From contig PFFG01000003.1 in NCBI GenBank assembly GCA_002783265.1, positions 1 to 39,298 of the forward strand: 39,298 bases of DNA, read 5' to 3'. The notes below the pieces were generated by a model. It did no database searches and was not told the DNA's origin. It was given only the letters and a program-made list of their open reading frames with translations. A program made the translations under genes and the position numbers. The DNA is from Candidatus Gracilibacteria bacterium CG17_big_fil_post_rev_8_21_14_2_50_48_13. GTDB lineage: Bacteria > Patescibacteriota > Gracilibacteria > 1-14-2-50-48-13. This document shows positions 11,601 through 18,072 of this stretch, piece after piece (the stretch's first letter is position 1; each line of letters opens with the position of its first letter).

Positions 11601-13886
11601 GCAGTAACGACGCAGACTGTATCGTTGGATGATAAGAAAATCACGCAGCTTGTTGAGAAAGCGTTTGGTGAATCGTATGGAAGAATGTCAGGGAACTTGA
11701 AGCAGAACGCGCAGGACTACCTTTTGGCGCCTGTTGTTGTTGATGAAATGGATGGAGGTAAGTTTGGACAAGGTGTGAATAGTGAGATGCTTCGTGACTT
11801 GAATCAAGGTGAGTACGCGTACAGTGAGGAGAAAGAACGATTTGCCAATGTCTTGATGCACAAGTACCACGAGCTTGGGTTACCGGAGAGTATGACGGAA
11901 GAAGAGCAGGCGTTTGTCTCATTGTATATTCGTATGCGTGAAGAGAACGGACAGTTCCCTGCGCAGTTAATTCTTGATCAACATTTTGGCGGAGAAGTTC
12001 CTACACAAGCTGGTCGTTTGAACGCGTCGCAAGCAGAAGCGTTGGTCGATGCCTTACTAGAAACACGGGAAGAATTTGAGGTCACGAACCGTCAAGCTGG
12101 TACGTGGCAGGCTCGCACAAATAAAATCTTCCCACGGGCGAAGAATTATATTATGAAAAGCGCGTTCAAAAATCCACCGAAAGACTGGGTAGATGCGGAA
12201 GACGGCGGCATAGATATGATGCAGACGTTTGGACGTGGTGGTACAGGTGTATCTGATAAGTTCTCTTTGGAACGTCGTGCGGAGAATGAGAACCTTGTCC
12301 CACGCGTTGACTTTATGAATCTCTACTTAGAGACGGTCGATCATGCGATGTGGTATATCCATATGCAGCCGTCGATTGATATGGTGCAGCAAGTGGTCGG
12401 GTCGAAAGAATACACGCAACAGGCGGGTAAAATTGCGAGTACATGGTGGAAGACAACGTTGATGTTGACTGCACAGCGTGGAGCACGCGTTGGCGCACGG
12501 AAGATCGCCGCAGTGGATAAGTTTCGCAGTAATGTCACGACGGGTATTCTTGCGTTCAAACTCAGTACAATCTTAATGCAAGGCACACAGCCTATTACCG
12601 CGTCATTGGTCGCATTACCGTATGTTGGCCCTCGTGGAGCTGCACGGATTTTGTTTGAGTCTATGAAGTCTATGATGCCCGGGTATGTGAAGCGTATGTC
12701 TGAACAGTCGGGAAGTGTTGTCGCTCGTGGTAGCACGATGGGGTCGTACGATGTACAAGATGCACGTCGACTGATGATGCGAGACAAAAACCGGGTACGA
12801 AACTTTGCTTCGACGACATTGAGTCAAGCGGCAGAATACGGTATGTGGACGATGCAACGGCTTGACGTTGGATTCTTTGCGGCAGCACGTGAAGGTGCGT
12901 ACCAAGAACTTCTTGCACAAGGGAAGAGCGAAGAAGAAGCGGCACGTATGGCAGATTATATCGCAGAGGCGGGGAACAGTTCTGGCCTTGTCACGATGCG
13001 TCCGCACGTGTATTCCGATGGTAGCTATACACGGCTTTTCTTGATGTTGCAGTCATTCTCTATCGGATGGTTTTCCACAATGAGTATGTTGGTACGTGGT
13101 ACGGTTTCTTCTGGTAGCACTCGTCAACGACTCTACGGCGCGGTGGCAGCACTTTCTGCACCGATACTACAGTCGATGTTCGCGGATCTTGTTGCTCAGT
13201 TGACACGTGGTGGAGATGATGAAGAAGAGAAGAACCTTGCACAGCGTCTTATGAGTGAGTACCTCTACAACGTGCCGTTGTTCGGTAGTGTCGCACGTGG
13301 CGTATTTGAGTACGGAAAGACAGAAATGACGAACAGCGCCGCACTGAGCACACTCGGAAAACTGGTGGAAGGGTTGACTACTGCTATGAATACAGACGGA
13401 GAGCGACAAAAGAAAGCACTTATGCGTGCGTCGGAAGCGTTCTTTGTTTCTATGGGTATACCGTTTAGTGCGCAGGGGTTTGACTTACTAGAGCCTTTGT
13501 TGAAACGTCCGGACGAAGAAGTGAAAGATTTTTTACAAGAGAACGGTAAAAAACTTTTACATTCGACAGCGACAGATAGCGAGATTGACGACGCAGTAGA
13601 AAACGCGTACATGCGTGCGTATGGTGATACACTCCCCGAGATGACAACGAGTCAAAAAACCGCAGCACGCAAGAGTGTCATAAAAGCAATGGCCGTTGCA
13701 GACAAGAATAAATACGTTGGCATGGTGGCCAAATCAACGAAGAACGACGACAAGGCACGTGTACTTCTTGAAGCAAAAGGCGCATTGAGTGTAGGTGAGT
13801 TTGATTCGATGGTAGAGCGGTTACAAGAACTTCGACTCCTCTCTGAAGATGGATATAAAAAATATCTTGAACTGCAATATAAGTAA
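5625..13886 (+). CDS. Giant polyvalent virion protein (zincin, LPD and ART-like domains)
   Basis: 2753 residues, a fifth of the genome. Order: Gly/Ala-rich hydrophobic stretches at about 279-362 and 431-451 (possibly membrane-inserting); a zincin-like metallopeptidase motif HEAAH at 782-786 followed by an acidic helix; at 1010-1050 the phage 'large polyvalent protein' signature 'GGHFDSNSLFGHTR ... ITEVQSDFFQ'; about 1338-1502 an ADP-ribosyltransferase-like fold ('MYRGG', 'GYYFSSDKEDANRYG', 'GIDGIRVDKPGD'); charged coiled coils about 1650-2000; and a helical C-terminus (2300-2560) like the terminal domain of other polyvalent proteins, with a hydrophobic helix at about 2502-2526. Such proteins are packaged and enter the host with DNA. 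A role in early host takeover is inferred. The catalytic acid of the ART domain was not identified. Confidence 0.85.
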   Translation: MSEQEFLKKLSTKYNTPIVPPVVAPKVKSTNQQGMATSSTPTKVKTTTAESLKQELRALPFAAREALRKNAFVDQQGMINLPSMDAEELGKFGGLKFSEQEWTQNYASVYAEGQTIGPATGTYERLPENVFPEDPYSEEFIVRGEAERNAADRRTRVQQAEQQAGLGYIDLLRSAKPVEDPYRAFAWNDPLSYIDQMSRAGDVLNRATRRAGVEAVRGIAGTVETIAGENPYLQFARNYAERINTDLGVFMKSRPDVFQKYDTQKSFMEGGYADPTYYLDAIGSAVPHMVGALGASIAGAAATGSPVGGAVAAFTYGASVETGSMYNEMLDRGFNLDQARTAAAVYGSVAGALDSVVPGEIGGKIMSMNARKIIDEAARQEVKRGVLGMVGKGGLTMLKEGTTEAMQELANNVTISFYDKSQSWWENLPDAFVGGMVGGALFGAVDVATDGTVDTNLRKPPLQGDDGAPVQQVSAEPVEPIGQVEPTPAGTPRESLEQEINTLFKSARAEEAAIQIGETILAQDGDNAVIAEAVQDARESLRKYDAEAKLILEKYARDSAQPVVANENVQITLGTLPDGRFVASGDITIDGTGYSVPFDVTNAQQMKGEAIASVVTDMNTWMIDQLSTEGITNDAAVKNVVDTLSNTDTLYSNMQDFVAANQEAVLYAQDAMTAEDFQATMQDVAPINENIDLNTFFKKATSADAVYLTKAAAKQVAQDLAGDLGVEVRFVDEIATNKRALGRFVQDVYGGVVQPGGAIEMRAEGDRTQTGDAVIRMSTPYHEAAHAYFRTLLLPEEQKAILDELRTEKRKESISDAEAEEILVEDLKNTVFKKKKRETRYGKILARLIELTERMIKWLGFDPMSKVDQFYEDVLSKKRPSEKRAATLARRRQGLNDVRQEYFQEPTRLTSKYLKFKEIAGKEFVSYQQAMNAVKGAGLKQAEADIITAVLETQFKDQKKISVANLTDAIIGELLPLRVLDAPTYAKYGLENVGLQDSDDAVTHIYETPVRHNYGGHFDSNSLFGHTRIADNGNTRAITEVQSDFFQKLRDGIPRLATLAVRVRRDQAAVDYIKSYKPKDGKDSSYDVGRDLLGVIGYDDFQVIKDKNVPDMLAAILKIKESDLESSREDLDALESGLKTLAPYANIWHERMIKEEIRLAAIDGIKTFRVPTPRTLASIEGYEGTTTEVPYDYNDEEFVDGVLPLGAVISMDGDDYYVVESRADNMVVVPKSVMTEVENSNSYSLDVLGEQFFFPRNYAETVPQPASYAAGKAFSIDNLPSQQMAVVNFYQSKVNPYFKKLRKDAREVTDENGFTWLETDITAADNAAVEAFQTEEPVMYRGGKIQSISELDLTASADLVRQGVLNLGSVFAEGPGYYFSSDKEDANRYGDVVLKVKGKEGVRILTKDDKLTQREVSRILDSIDEEVLEGAASNWSESLFAGRQALMREIMNGDSALDQLMSVWADVYYWQNPDQFLEVMQKNGIDGIRVDKPGDVQHTIMYNKEALIELADEVEAFQEFDEVEMPGGQLDPMKLVGYQSFQPLHQQHYVGIAREIVESTKLAKNGGDDLVRAANTVELAYKYEEFLLRTYGFGYEDRLRSLLDTLEGNVEMYMSMEVDTYGDGNNATSTITPARVASIAKYVGKNLGTLSRAYRAVTTRKVVVGDITDLRDVQSTLVSYAAKRGEVEPIVRQAIDVLKIVESMMEDALIDTSDLDQAYEGVQNMVQRAMGETGRVRLNAINEEVNAHSVAMDKVRKQSERTDMVKNRLLTLRKKRIEREELRLGRSLEKNTKRRIHQNIMKNGAPSITMTQREFYGAQAKTAEEVARVTKKEMQAQYRLAKQRADLMQKIDNVKKKYKAAIKEGKLVDVQYAQTILDLFDSFQKSQPSQATLEKLDALLEMQKKAQWSQVGTHYESTQDDKESIFTKEDAQAMDDYISAVQKRLTQRALSSMTNDELSELYNHIQSVIEEARVSFQIGKYVKEETRKARIAAVTTQTVSLDDKKITQLVEKAFGESYGRMSGNLKQNAQDYLLAPVVVDEMDGGKFGQGVNSEMLRDLNQGEYAYSEEKERFANVLMHKYHELGLPESMTEEEQAFVSLYIRMREENGQFPAQLILDQHFGGEVPTQAGRLNASQAEALVDALLETREEFEVTNRQAGTWQARTNKIFPRAKNYIMKSAFKNPPKDWVDAEDGGIDMMQTFGRGGTGVSDKFSLERRAENENLVPRVDFMNLYLETVDHAMWYIHMQPSIDMVQQVVGSKEYTQQAGKIASTWWKTTLMLTAQRGARVGARKIAAVDKFRSNVTTGILAFKLSTILMQGTQPITASLVALPYVGPRGAARILFESMKSMMPGYVKRMSEQSGSVVARGSTMGSYDVQDARRLMMRDKNRVRNFASTTLSQAAEYGMWTMQRLDVGFFAAAREGAYQELLAQGKSEEEAARMADYIAEAGNSSGLVTMRPHVYSDGSYTRLFLMLQSFSIGWFSTMSMLVRGTVSSGSTRQRLYGAVAALSAPILQSMFADLVAQLTRGGDDEEEKNLAQRLMSEYLYNVPLFGSVARGVFEYGKTEMTNSAALSTLGKLVEGLTTAMNTDGERQKKALMRASEAFFVSMGIPFSAQGFDLLEPLLKRPDEEVKDFLQENGKKLLHSTATDSEIDDAVENAYMRAYGDTLPEMTTSQKTAARKSVIKAMAVADKNKYVGMVAKSTKNDDKARVLLEAKGALSVGEFDSMVERLQELRLLSEDGYKKYLELQYK

Positions 13887-13895
13887 GAGGATAAT
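13867..13895 (+). promoter_or_regulatory. Sigma70-like promoter for the lysis genes
   Basis: TTGAAC at 13867-13872 and GATAAT at 13890-13895 are separated by exactly 17 bases. It lies at the end of the giant gene. The predicted start of transcription (about 13902) falls inside the hairpin that follows, so transcripts begun here would not form that terminator and would read into the amidase. Confidence 0.5.
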
Positions 13896-13925
13896 GGCGG
13901 TAGCTTACTTACTACCGCCTTTTTT
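13896..13925 (+). terminator. Rho-independent terminator after the giant protein gene
   Basis: GGCGGTAG (13896-13903) pairs perfectly with CTACCGCC (13912-13919) across the loop CTTACTTA and is followed by six T. It lies nine bases after the stop of the giant gene, and the last T touches the ATG of the amidase. It should end late transcripts coming from the virion genes. Confidence 0.8.
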
Positions 13926-14597
13926 ATGGGGAGTACCAATAGACCATCATGGATCGTCGTCCACCATACTGCTGTATCGTACGATAAGAATCCAAGCCAA
14001 CTCAGTGCGACGAACACCTTTCATAAAAACAAAGGGTTCCCGCAGTCGTCGCTTGGATTTTTTGTCGGGTATCACGCGATGGTAGAAAAAGACGGGCGTG
14101 TTATTATCACCCGCAAGGATAGTGATATAGGCGCACATACGTCGCAAGACAACATGAACTTTAACTCTGTGGCAATCTGTTTCACCGGGAACTTTGATAA
14201 GGAAGAACCAACACTGGAGCAGTGCAAGGCAGGACTATCGTGGATTAAAGGCAAGATGTCTAGCCTGCATATCCCCGCATCGAAAATCAAACCGCACCGG
14301 AACTGGGCGCCAAAGACGTGCTGGGGTAGCAAGGTCCCTGATGATATTATTTCTTATCTTGAACAACGTTGTATGGTCGTCGATGAAACACCTTCTTCTT
14401 GGGCGCTTCCTTCTTTTGCGAAAGCAGCAAAACTCGGCATGAGTGATGCACGTCCGAAAGAAGAAGTGGGGACAAGCCGTCTCCGGTTTATCCTCAATAA
14501 GTTGTATCAGAAACAGGTGATTGAAGAAAAAGACGCGCCTGTCACCTACGAAGAATATATCCACGCCCTCGACAAAGCGGGCGTATTACCTGCATAA
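13926..14597 (+). CDS. Endolysin: N-acetylmuramoyl-L-alanine amidase (Amidase_2/PGRP fold)
   Basis: 223 residues. The Amidase_2 core runs from about 7 to 140: 'WIVVHHTA' with the zinc histidine at 13-14, 'GYHAMVEKDGRVI', 'NSVAICFTGNFD', and the second zinc pair H124 and C132 in 'KPHRNWAPKTCWG'. It should cut the bond between N-acetylmuramic acid and L-alanine at lysis. Residues 150-223 form a helical tail ('SWALPSFAKAAKLGMSDARP') of the type that binds cell wall. The ATG abuts the T-run of a terminator and has no ribosome binding site; no earlier in-frame start exists back to the stop of the giant gene, which is in the same frame. The holin follows after three bases. Confidence 0.9.
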   Translation: MGSTNRPSWIVVHHTAVSYDKNPSQLSATNTFHKNKGFPQSSLGFFVGYHAMVEKDGRVIITRKDSDIGAHTSQDNMNFNSVAICFTGNFDKEEPTLEQCKAGLSWIKGKMSSLHIPASKIKPHRNWAPKTCWGSKVPDDIISYLEQRCMVVDETPSSWALPSFAKAAKLGMSDARPKEEVGTSRLRFILNKLYQKQVIEEKDAPVTYEEYIHALDKAGVLPA

Positions 14598-14600
14598 ACT

Positions 14601-14819
14601 ATGTTTCAAGAATTTCTCCAACTCTTCAAGGACAAAGAACTCGTTGAATTGCTGAAGACAGATAGCTTGATTATCGGAGGGCTGTTCATGTATGTCTTGT
14701 CCGGCGTGCTGTTCACGGACCGAGAGTACATATTCTCGCTGGTATACTTTGTGACGGGATCGTTCGTGATTTACCTTCGCACTCTGCGCAAACATGTTGA
14801 ACGTCAACGCCAAAAGTAA
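14601..14819 (+). CDS. Holin, two membrane segments
   Basis: 72 residues with two hydrophobic segments (about 21-39, LIIGGLFMYVLSGVLF, and 43-60, YIFSLVYFVTGSFVIYL) separated by a short polar loop (TDRE), and a strongly basic tail (RTLRKHVERQRQK). This is the layout of a class II holin. It lies between the amidase and a P-loop gene and overlaps the latter by 26 bases. Assignment rests on topology and position. Confidence 0.75.
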   Translation: MFQEFLQLFKDKELVELLKTDSLIIGGLFMYVLSGVLFTDREYIFSLVYFVTGSFVIYLRTLRKHVERQRQK

Positions 14820-15378
14820 CATCATTGTTTTAGGTGGTGCGTTCTCCACGGGGAAAAGCACGATGCTGGAACAGATCCAGTATGACTTTGGTGATAAGTA
14901 CAATTATATTCTGGACGGTGGACGGGAGATGCTAGAACTGTACGCGAACGGTCGAACGCCGGAAGAGCTTGACGAATGTGAGTTGGAAGTCGTACAACGG
15001 GCTATTATGGCGTATTATCTCGACGCAGAACACAAAGCGATGCGTGACCCACGTACCACGATAGCGGACGGTTCTCTTGTGGAAGTGGCAGCTTACTCGC
15101 AGTTTATTCTTGGACCGCGTGACTTCCAGAGGTTGAACGCGGAGCTACGGTATCGGTCGTTCAAGAACATCTATACGTACATCAAGTTCCCTACCACGTT
15201 GCCCATAGAATACGACGGCGTGCGACATAGTGACTATGAACACCGTGAGCTTATTGATAAACGTATTGATCGTGTTTTGTCTAAGAATGATTTTGACGTT
15301 GTCCGTCTTGTATCAGATAATATGATAGAACGGTACACTCAGATTCTCACGACGCTCGCTTTCCATGACTCCTATTGA
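14794..15378 (+). CDS. P-loop NTPase/kinase of the AAA_28 or NadR-like type
   Basis: 194 residues. Walker A is GGAFSTGKST near residues 14-23. A later 'TTIADGSLVEVAAYSQ' resembles the Asp-containing lid/substrate strand of nucleoside-kinase-like P-loop proteins (AAA_28, NadR C-terminal kinase). The substrate cannot be read from the sequence; a nucleotide or cofactor kinase is most likely. The gene overlaps the holin by 26 bases and the next gene by 14, so it is expressed with lysis genes, which is unusual for a kinase. The product could act on nucleotides released late in infection. Confidence 0.65.
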   Translation: MLNVNAKSNIIVLGGAFSTGKSTMLEQIQYDFGDKYNYILDGGREMLELYANGRTPEELDECELEVVQRAIMAYYLDAEHKAMRDPRTTIADGSLVEVAAYSQFILGPRDFQRLNAELRYRSFKNIYTYIKFPTTLPIEYDGVRHSDYEHRELIDKRIDRVLSKNDFDVVRLVSDNMIERYTQILTTLAFHDSY

Positions 15379-15634
15379 TTTCCTCAATGCCTACTGGCAG
15401 ATCAGTGCGAGCCTGCTCACTTTTATCATTGGATATTTCAAGTTACGCTATGACGTGGAAGCACTACAAAAGATCGCGATTGCACAGGATACGAAGATAG
15501 TTGCCCTTCAAGAAAACGATCAAGATATTATGATCAACATCGCGGCAATCAAGCAACAGATTGACAACACGTCAAACAATATCAACGATATACGCCGCGT
15601 GTTGGAGCGCCTCGACGAACGTCTCCACAAGTAA
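15365..15634 (+). CDS. Membrane-anchored coiled-coil protein (spanin- or holin-accessory-like)
   Basis: 89 residues: an N-terminal membrane segment (about 11-26, ISASLLTFIIGYF) followed by a long coiled coil rich in Asn, Gln and Ile (30-87). This is the topology of an inner-membrane spanin or of XhlA-type lysis helpers. It is the last gene of the rightward lysis unit. Its 3' end overlaps the 3' end of the convergent RusA gene by 63 bases and no terminator is seen there. Role inferred from topology and position. Confidence 0.55.
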   Translation: MTPIDFLNAYWQISASLLTFIIGYFKLRYDVEALQKIAIAQDTKIVALQENDQDIMINIAAIKQQIDNTSNNINDIRRVLERLDERLHK

Positions 15635-15973
15635 GAGTTCAACGCGAGGGTTTGTTTTGTCTGTCTTGTAGATATGGATCGTTGATGCGATTTCTTTTCG
15701 TGTGTCGTTGCGCAGTACACCAGATTCGACAAGGCCGTCAAAGAAAAACTTTGTAGCAAACGAAACATTGTCCGGGTCCTTTCGTTCCGTTTTGGTATAC
15801 CAAACGAAGACGGTATGGAGAGGGTATCTGGTCAATGGATCAAAGTCTTGTGCTATATACTGCGCACGTGCTGTCTCTTCTTTCTTGATCTTTGCTCCTA
15901 TGAACCGGTTGCGTCGTTCTGCGTTCACGTATTCGTTGAGGGATATGTACTCCCCCGGGAATATGATCGTCAT
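15572..15973 (-). CDS. RusA-like Holliday junction resolvase
   Basis: 133 residues. The region around 65-115 carries the RusA signature: 'ERKDPDNVSFATKFFFDGL' with the Asp-x-Asp-Asn metal-binding motif, then 'ESGVLRNDTRKEIA' with a further Asp. RusA enzymes cut four-way junctions made by recombination and replication, which suits a phage with RecT and a RecB-like nuclease. The ATG overlaps the HNH gene stop (ATGA). It is the last gene of the leftward accessory operon. Confidence 0.75.
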   Translation of the reverse strand: MTIIFPGEYISLNEYVNAERRNRFIGAKIKKEETARAQYIAQDFDPLTRYPLHTVFVWYTKTERKDPDNVSFATKFFFDGLVESGVLRNDTRKEIASTIHIYKTDKTNPRVELLLVETFVEALQHAAYIVDIV

Positions 15974-16470
15974 TTTTTGAAGTTGATACGAGATTGTAAG
16001 TCCTCGTTTTCTGCTTTGAGCTCTTCGTTCTCTATTGCAAGGACGCGGATCGTGCGAAAGTTAGACATGACGGTAAGTACCAGCATCTCCTTGAACTCTT
16101 CTCCTACTTTATCGATGAGGTTGGTGACGTACTCTTCCATGAGTATCTCGTCAATCTCTGCGATTTGAGCCTTGGCTATCTTTGTTTTTTCTTTGTCGCG
16201 GATATGTTTCTTAATGAAGTTTGCAAGATGGATACGTCGCCCCACGAGCTTGCTATCTTTGGCGTTGCATACTGCATGGAGATACTCGTGGAACGCCCTG
16301 TATAAGATTATGTAGTTTTCTTGCAAGTCCGGACCAGAAAACAAGCGAGGCACCACGTGGTGAGCAGCTAGATCGTGGCGTTTCCCTGTGATCTCACATT
16401 GTGGCGTAGGCATTTGTTCTAGCTTCTTTTCCCGTTCCTCTCGGTGTTGTTTCCCGTATCCATTCCTCAT
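15970..16470 (-). CDS. HNH endonuclease-like protein
   Basis: 166 residues. After a basic N-terminus comes CEITG, then 'AAHHVVPRLFSG', 'ENYIILYRAFHEYLHAVCN', giving the His-His, Asn and HxxxH residues of an HNH (beta-beta-alpha metal) nuclease. Only one Cys-x-x pair is seen, so a structural zinc is doubtful. The C-terminal half (90-166) is a charged coiled coil (ENEELKAENEDLQSRI). It may nick or cut DNA for recombination, packaging or defence against competitors. Coupled to RusA by an ATGA overlap. Confidence 0.7.
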   Translation of the reverse strand: MRNGYGKQHREEREKKLEQMPTPQCEITGKRHDLAAHHVVPRLFSGPDLQENYIILYRAFHEYLHAVCNAKDSKLVGRRIHLANFIKKHIRDKEKTKIAKAQIAEIDEILMEEYVTNLIDKVGEEFKEMLVLTVMSNFRTIRVLAIENEELKAENEDLQSRINFKK

Positions 16471-16528
16471 GGTGGTATTGTAAGCAAGTATCGTGAAAAT
16501 TATCCTCTTACTTGTGGGAAAGGGCTAG

Positions 16529-16780
16529 TTATTCTGTCGGATTTTTATGGTCAAAAATCACCTCAAATATTTTTTGGTAGTGGTACTGCGCCTCATTCAC
16601 ACGATGCAGGAAGCCGTCCATGATAGGAAGGAGCTGCGCTATTTTGTTCCGCGTCATGGCAAGGTGGAGTTCCGCTTCGATGGGGATTTTATTGCAGTCG
16701 ATGTGGTTGAGCTGGTCGTTGGCCTCGATGAGCCACTGGTGGAGTTCGTTGAGGTGCATAGAGAGTTGGTAAGGAGACAC
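16529..16780 (-). CDS. Small helical protein, 83 aa, unknown
   Basis: A mostly helical protein with regular Leu/His/Gln spacing. The start is either GTG at 16780, seven bases after the previous stop, or ATG at 16759. No cysteine pair or membrane segment is present. It belongs to the leftward operon of small early genes. Not recognised. Confidence 0.5.
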   Translation of the reverse strand: MSPYQLSMHLNELHQWLIEANDQLNHIDCNKIPIEAELHLAMTRNKIAQLLPIMDGFLHRVNEAQYHYQKIFEVIFDHKNPTE

Positions 16781-16787
16781 AAAAAGT

Positions 16788-17036
16788 CTAGTCCTGCTCG
16801 TCGGTCAAATCAACATCCTCCTTGCGTGGGTAGTTCCCCAGTAAAAACCCTTCATATTCTTCGTAGGCGCTTTCCGCAGCACCCATGATGGACAAGAGAG
16901 CGTTGCGATAGTTGCGAAGCGTCTGGTAGGCAATCACGAAGGAAATTTGCTGTTCAGTGTCCATACCTTCGTAGGTGTGGTCTTCCATGTGGGTGATGGC
17001 TTCGTTGGCCCAGAGGTAGTGGTCGGAAAGGTTCAT
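16788..17036 (-). CDS. Small acidic helical protein, 82 aa, unknown
   Basis: It starts MNLSDHYLWANEAITHMED. That start is chosen because it overlaps the stop of the upstream gene as ATGA; the frame is open further upstream but that part lies inside the neighbouring gene. The C-terminus (KEDVDLTDEQD) is strongly acidic. Many small acidic early phage proteins inhibit host enzymes or mimic DNA, but nothing here proves that. Confidence 0.55.
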   Translation of the reverse strand: MNLSDHYLWANEAITHMEDHTYEGMDTEQQISFVIAYQTLRNYRNALLSIMGAAESAYEEYEGFLLGNYPRKEDVDLTDEQD

Positions 17037-17251
17037 TGTTTGGGTGTAAGGATATGAGCGCGGGTCATTTTTGCATACTCCACTGCTTTTTGTTTGCGCC
17101 TTGTGCGCATATAAAACTTTTGCTTGAGCGTGTAGCACGGCTTGCAGTAATTGCCCCGCATGGTGTTTCTCTTAAATAATTGGTCACACACCGTGCAGAT
17201 GTGGACGGTGCGCAGAAACTCTTTTAGCTCTGCTTCTGTTTTTGGGAACAT
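17033..17251 (-). CDS. Zinc-finger microprotein, 72 aa
   Basis: Two Cys pairs, C-x-x-C in 'HICTVCDQL' and in 'GNYCKPCYTLK', lie 16 residues apart and form a probable zinc ribbon. A highly basic stretch (MRTRRKQKAVEY) follows, which would suit nucleic-acid binding. It overlaps the upstream gene by 19 bases and the downstream gene by 4. Specific function unknown. Confidence 0.6.
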   Translation of the reverse strand: MFPKTEAELKEFLRTVHICTVCDQLFKRNTMRGNYCKPCYTLKQKFYMRTRRKQKAVEYAKMTRAHILTPKQ

Positions 17252-17526
17252 GGGTCACAAATGACATGGGATATTTTTCTTTTGACGTACTCACTCACCC
17301 CAGTGTGCATGGACTCAATCCACTTTTTCATCTCGACAGCATGAGCAAGGCGCTCTGCCTCTTCCTTATCAGGGCACCATGCGCAAATGTGGTGGAGCTT
17401 ATCATCAGCGTACTGGTACGCCTTGGGGAGATTGTCGCTCATTCTTGCTAGTGTAGTAATGTAGTGGATATGCTTTGCGTCGTGGACGTGTTCCTCGACG
17501 TAGCGGGCGGTTTCGTAGATGTTCAT
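17224..17526 (-). CDS. Small protein with separated CxxC pairs, 100 aa
   Basis: The N-terminus is His-rich and helical (EEHVHDAKHIHYITT). One pair is CAWC (about 48-51) and another CDPC near the C-terminus (about 91-94), which could close one zinc site over a helical insert. It overlaps both neighbours (19-28 bases downstream, ATGA upstream). Not recognised beyond a likely zinc-binding role. Confidence 0.55.
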   Translation of the reverse strand: MNIYETARYVEEHVHDAKHIHYITTLARMSDNLPKAYQYADDKLHHICAWCPDKEEAERLAHAVEMKKWIESMHTGVSEYVKRKISHVICDPCSQKQKQS

Positions 17527-17861
17527 GTTTTGAATTTACTTTTTTCAGCGAGCCAGTAGTGGTCAAGGTTCAGGTACGGCGAGACGGTCATGCCACGCTC
17601 TATGGCGTAGTCATACCACGCAAATAGGACGTTCTCGGGGATTTCCTCCTCTAGAGCAAGGACAATGTCGTTGATAGAAAAGAAATAGTCGCTTATCTGC
17701 CAAACTCCAAGCGTATCACCGCCTACAGGAAAAAAGTTGATACTAGCGAAGTCCTCCTCCTCCTCGCAAAAATAGGTCTCAATGAAACGTGTCACGACAA
17801 GTAACTCGTCTTCGTAAAAGTCTTCTAACAGGTCTTTGGTAGGTCTCATATCAGTTCGCAT
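17523..17861 (-). CDS. Acidic small protein, 112 aa, unknown
   Basis: Rich in Glu and Asp, with an EEEEDF run near residue 35, aromatic strands (FFPVGGDTLGVWQISDYFF) and a C-terminus NLDHYWLAEKSKFKT. Its stop overlaps the next ATG. No motif identified. The acidity and early position would fit an inhibitor of a DNA-binding host protein, but that is a guess. Confidence 0.5.
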   Translation of the reverse strand: MRTDMRPTKDLLEDFYEDELLVVTRFIETYFCEEEEDFASINFFPVGGDTLGVWQISDYFFSINDIVLALEEEIPENVLFAWYDYAIERGMTVSPYLNLDHYWLAEKSKFKT

Positions 17862-18072
17862 AGTATTTAAGATGGCTCATCCCCTGCCCGCCATTCTTCT
17901 TATCCTCCTTCGCTGCAAGCCATTTCTGGAGATTCATCATCCCTAGCCGCTGCATCTGTTTGTAGATAGTATCTCGGACAATGTTGATTTCTCTTCGTTT
18001 GAACGGGTCAACGGCGAGGTTGAGTTTCTGGAACGCATCGGTGCTGCGTTCTTGGTGGGGTGTTTGATTCAT
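17851..18072 (-). CDS. Small basic helical protein, 73 aa, unknown
   Basis: I take the start MNQTPHQERSTDAFQ. The frame stays open upstream to an ATG at 18153, but the extra 27 residues lie in a hairpin-rich segment and look unlike the rest. The middle (DPFKRREINIVRDTIYKQMQRLG) is a basic amphipathic helix. It overlaps the next gene by 11 bases. Confidence 0.5.
   Translation of the reverse strand: MNQTPHQERSTDAFQKLNLAVDPFKRREINIVRDTIYKQMQRLGMMNLQKWLAAKEDKKNGGQGMSHLKYYAN

Noticed and set aside
13894-14085. Frame starting ATG-GCG in the hairpin, with GAGGA upstream
   Set aside because: It is out of frame with the amidase and codes an implausible product. It stays open only because it shadows the amidase gene.
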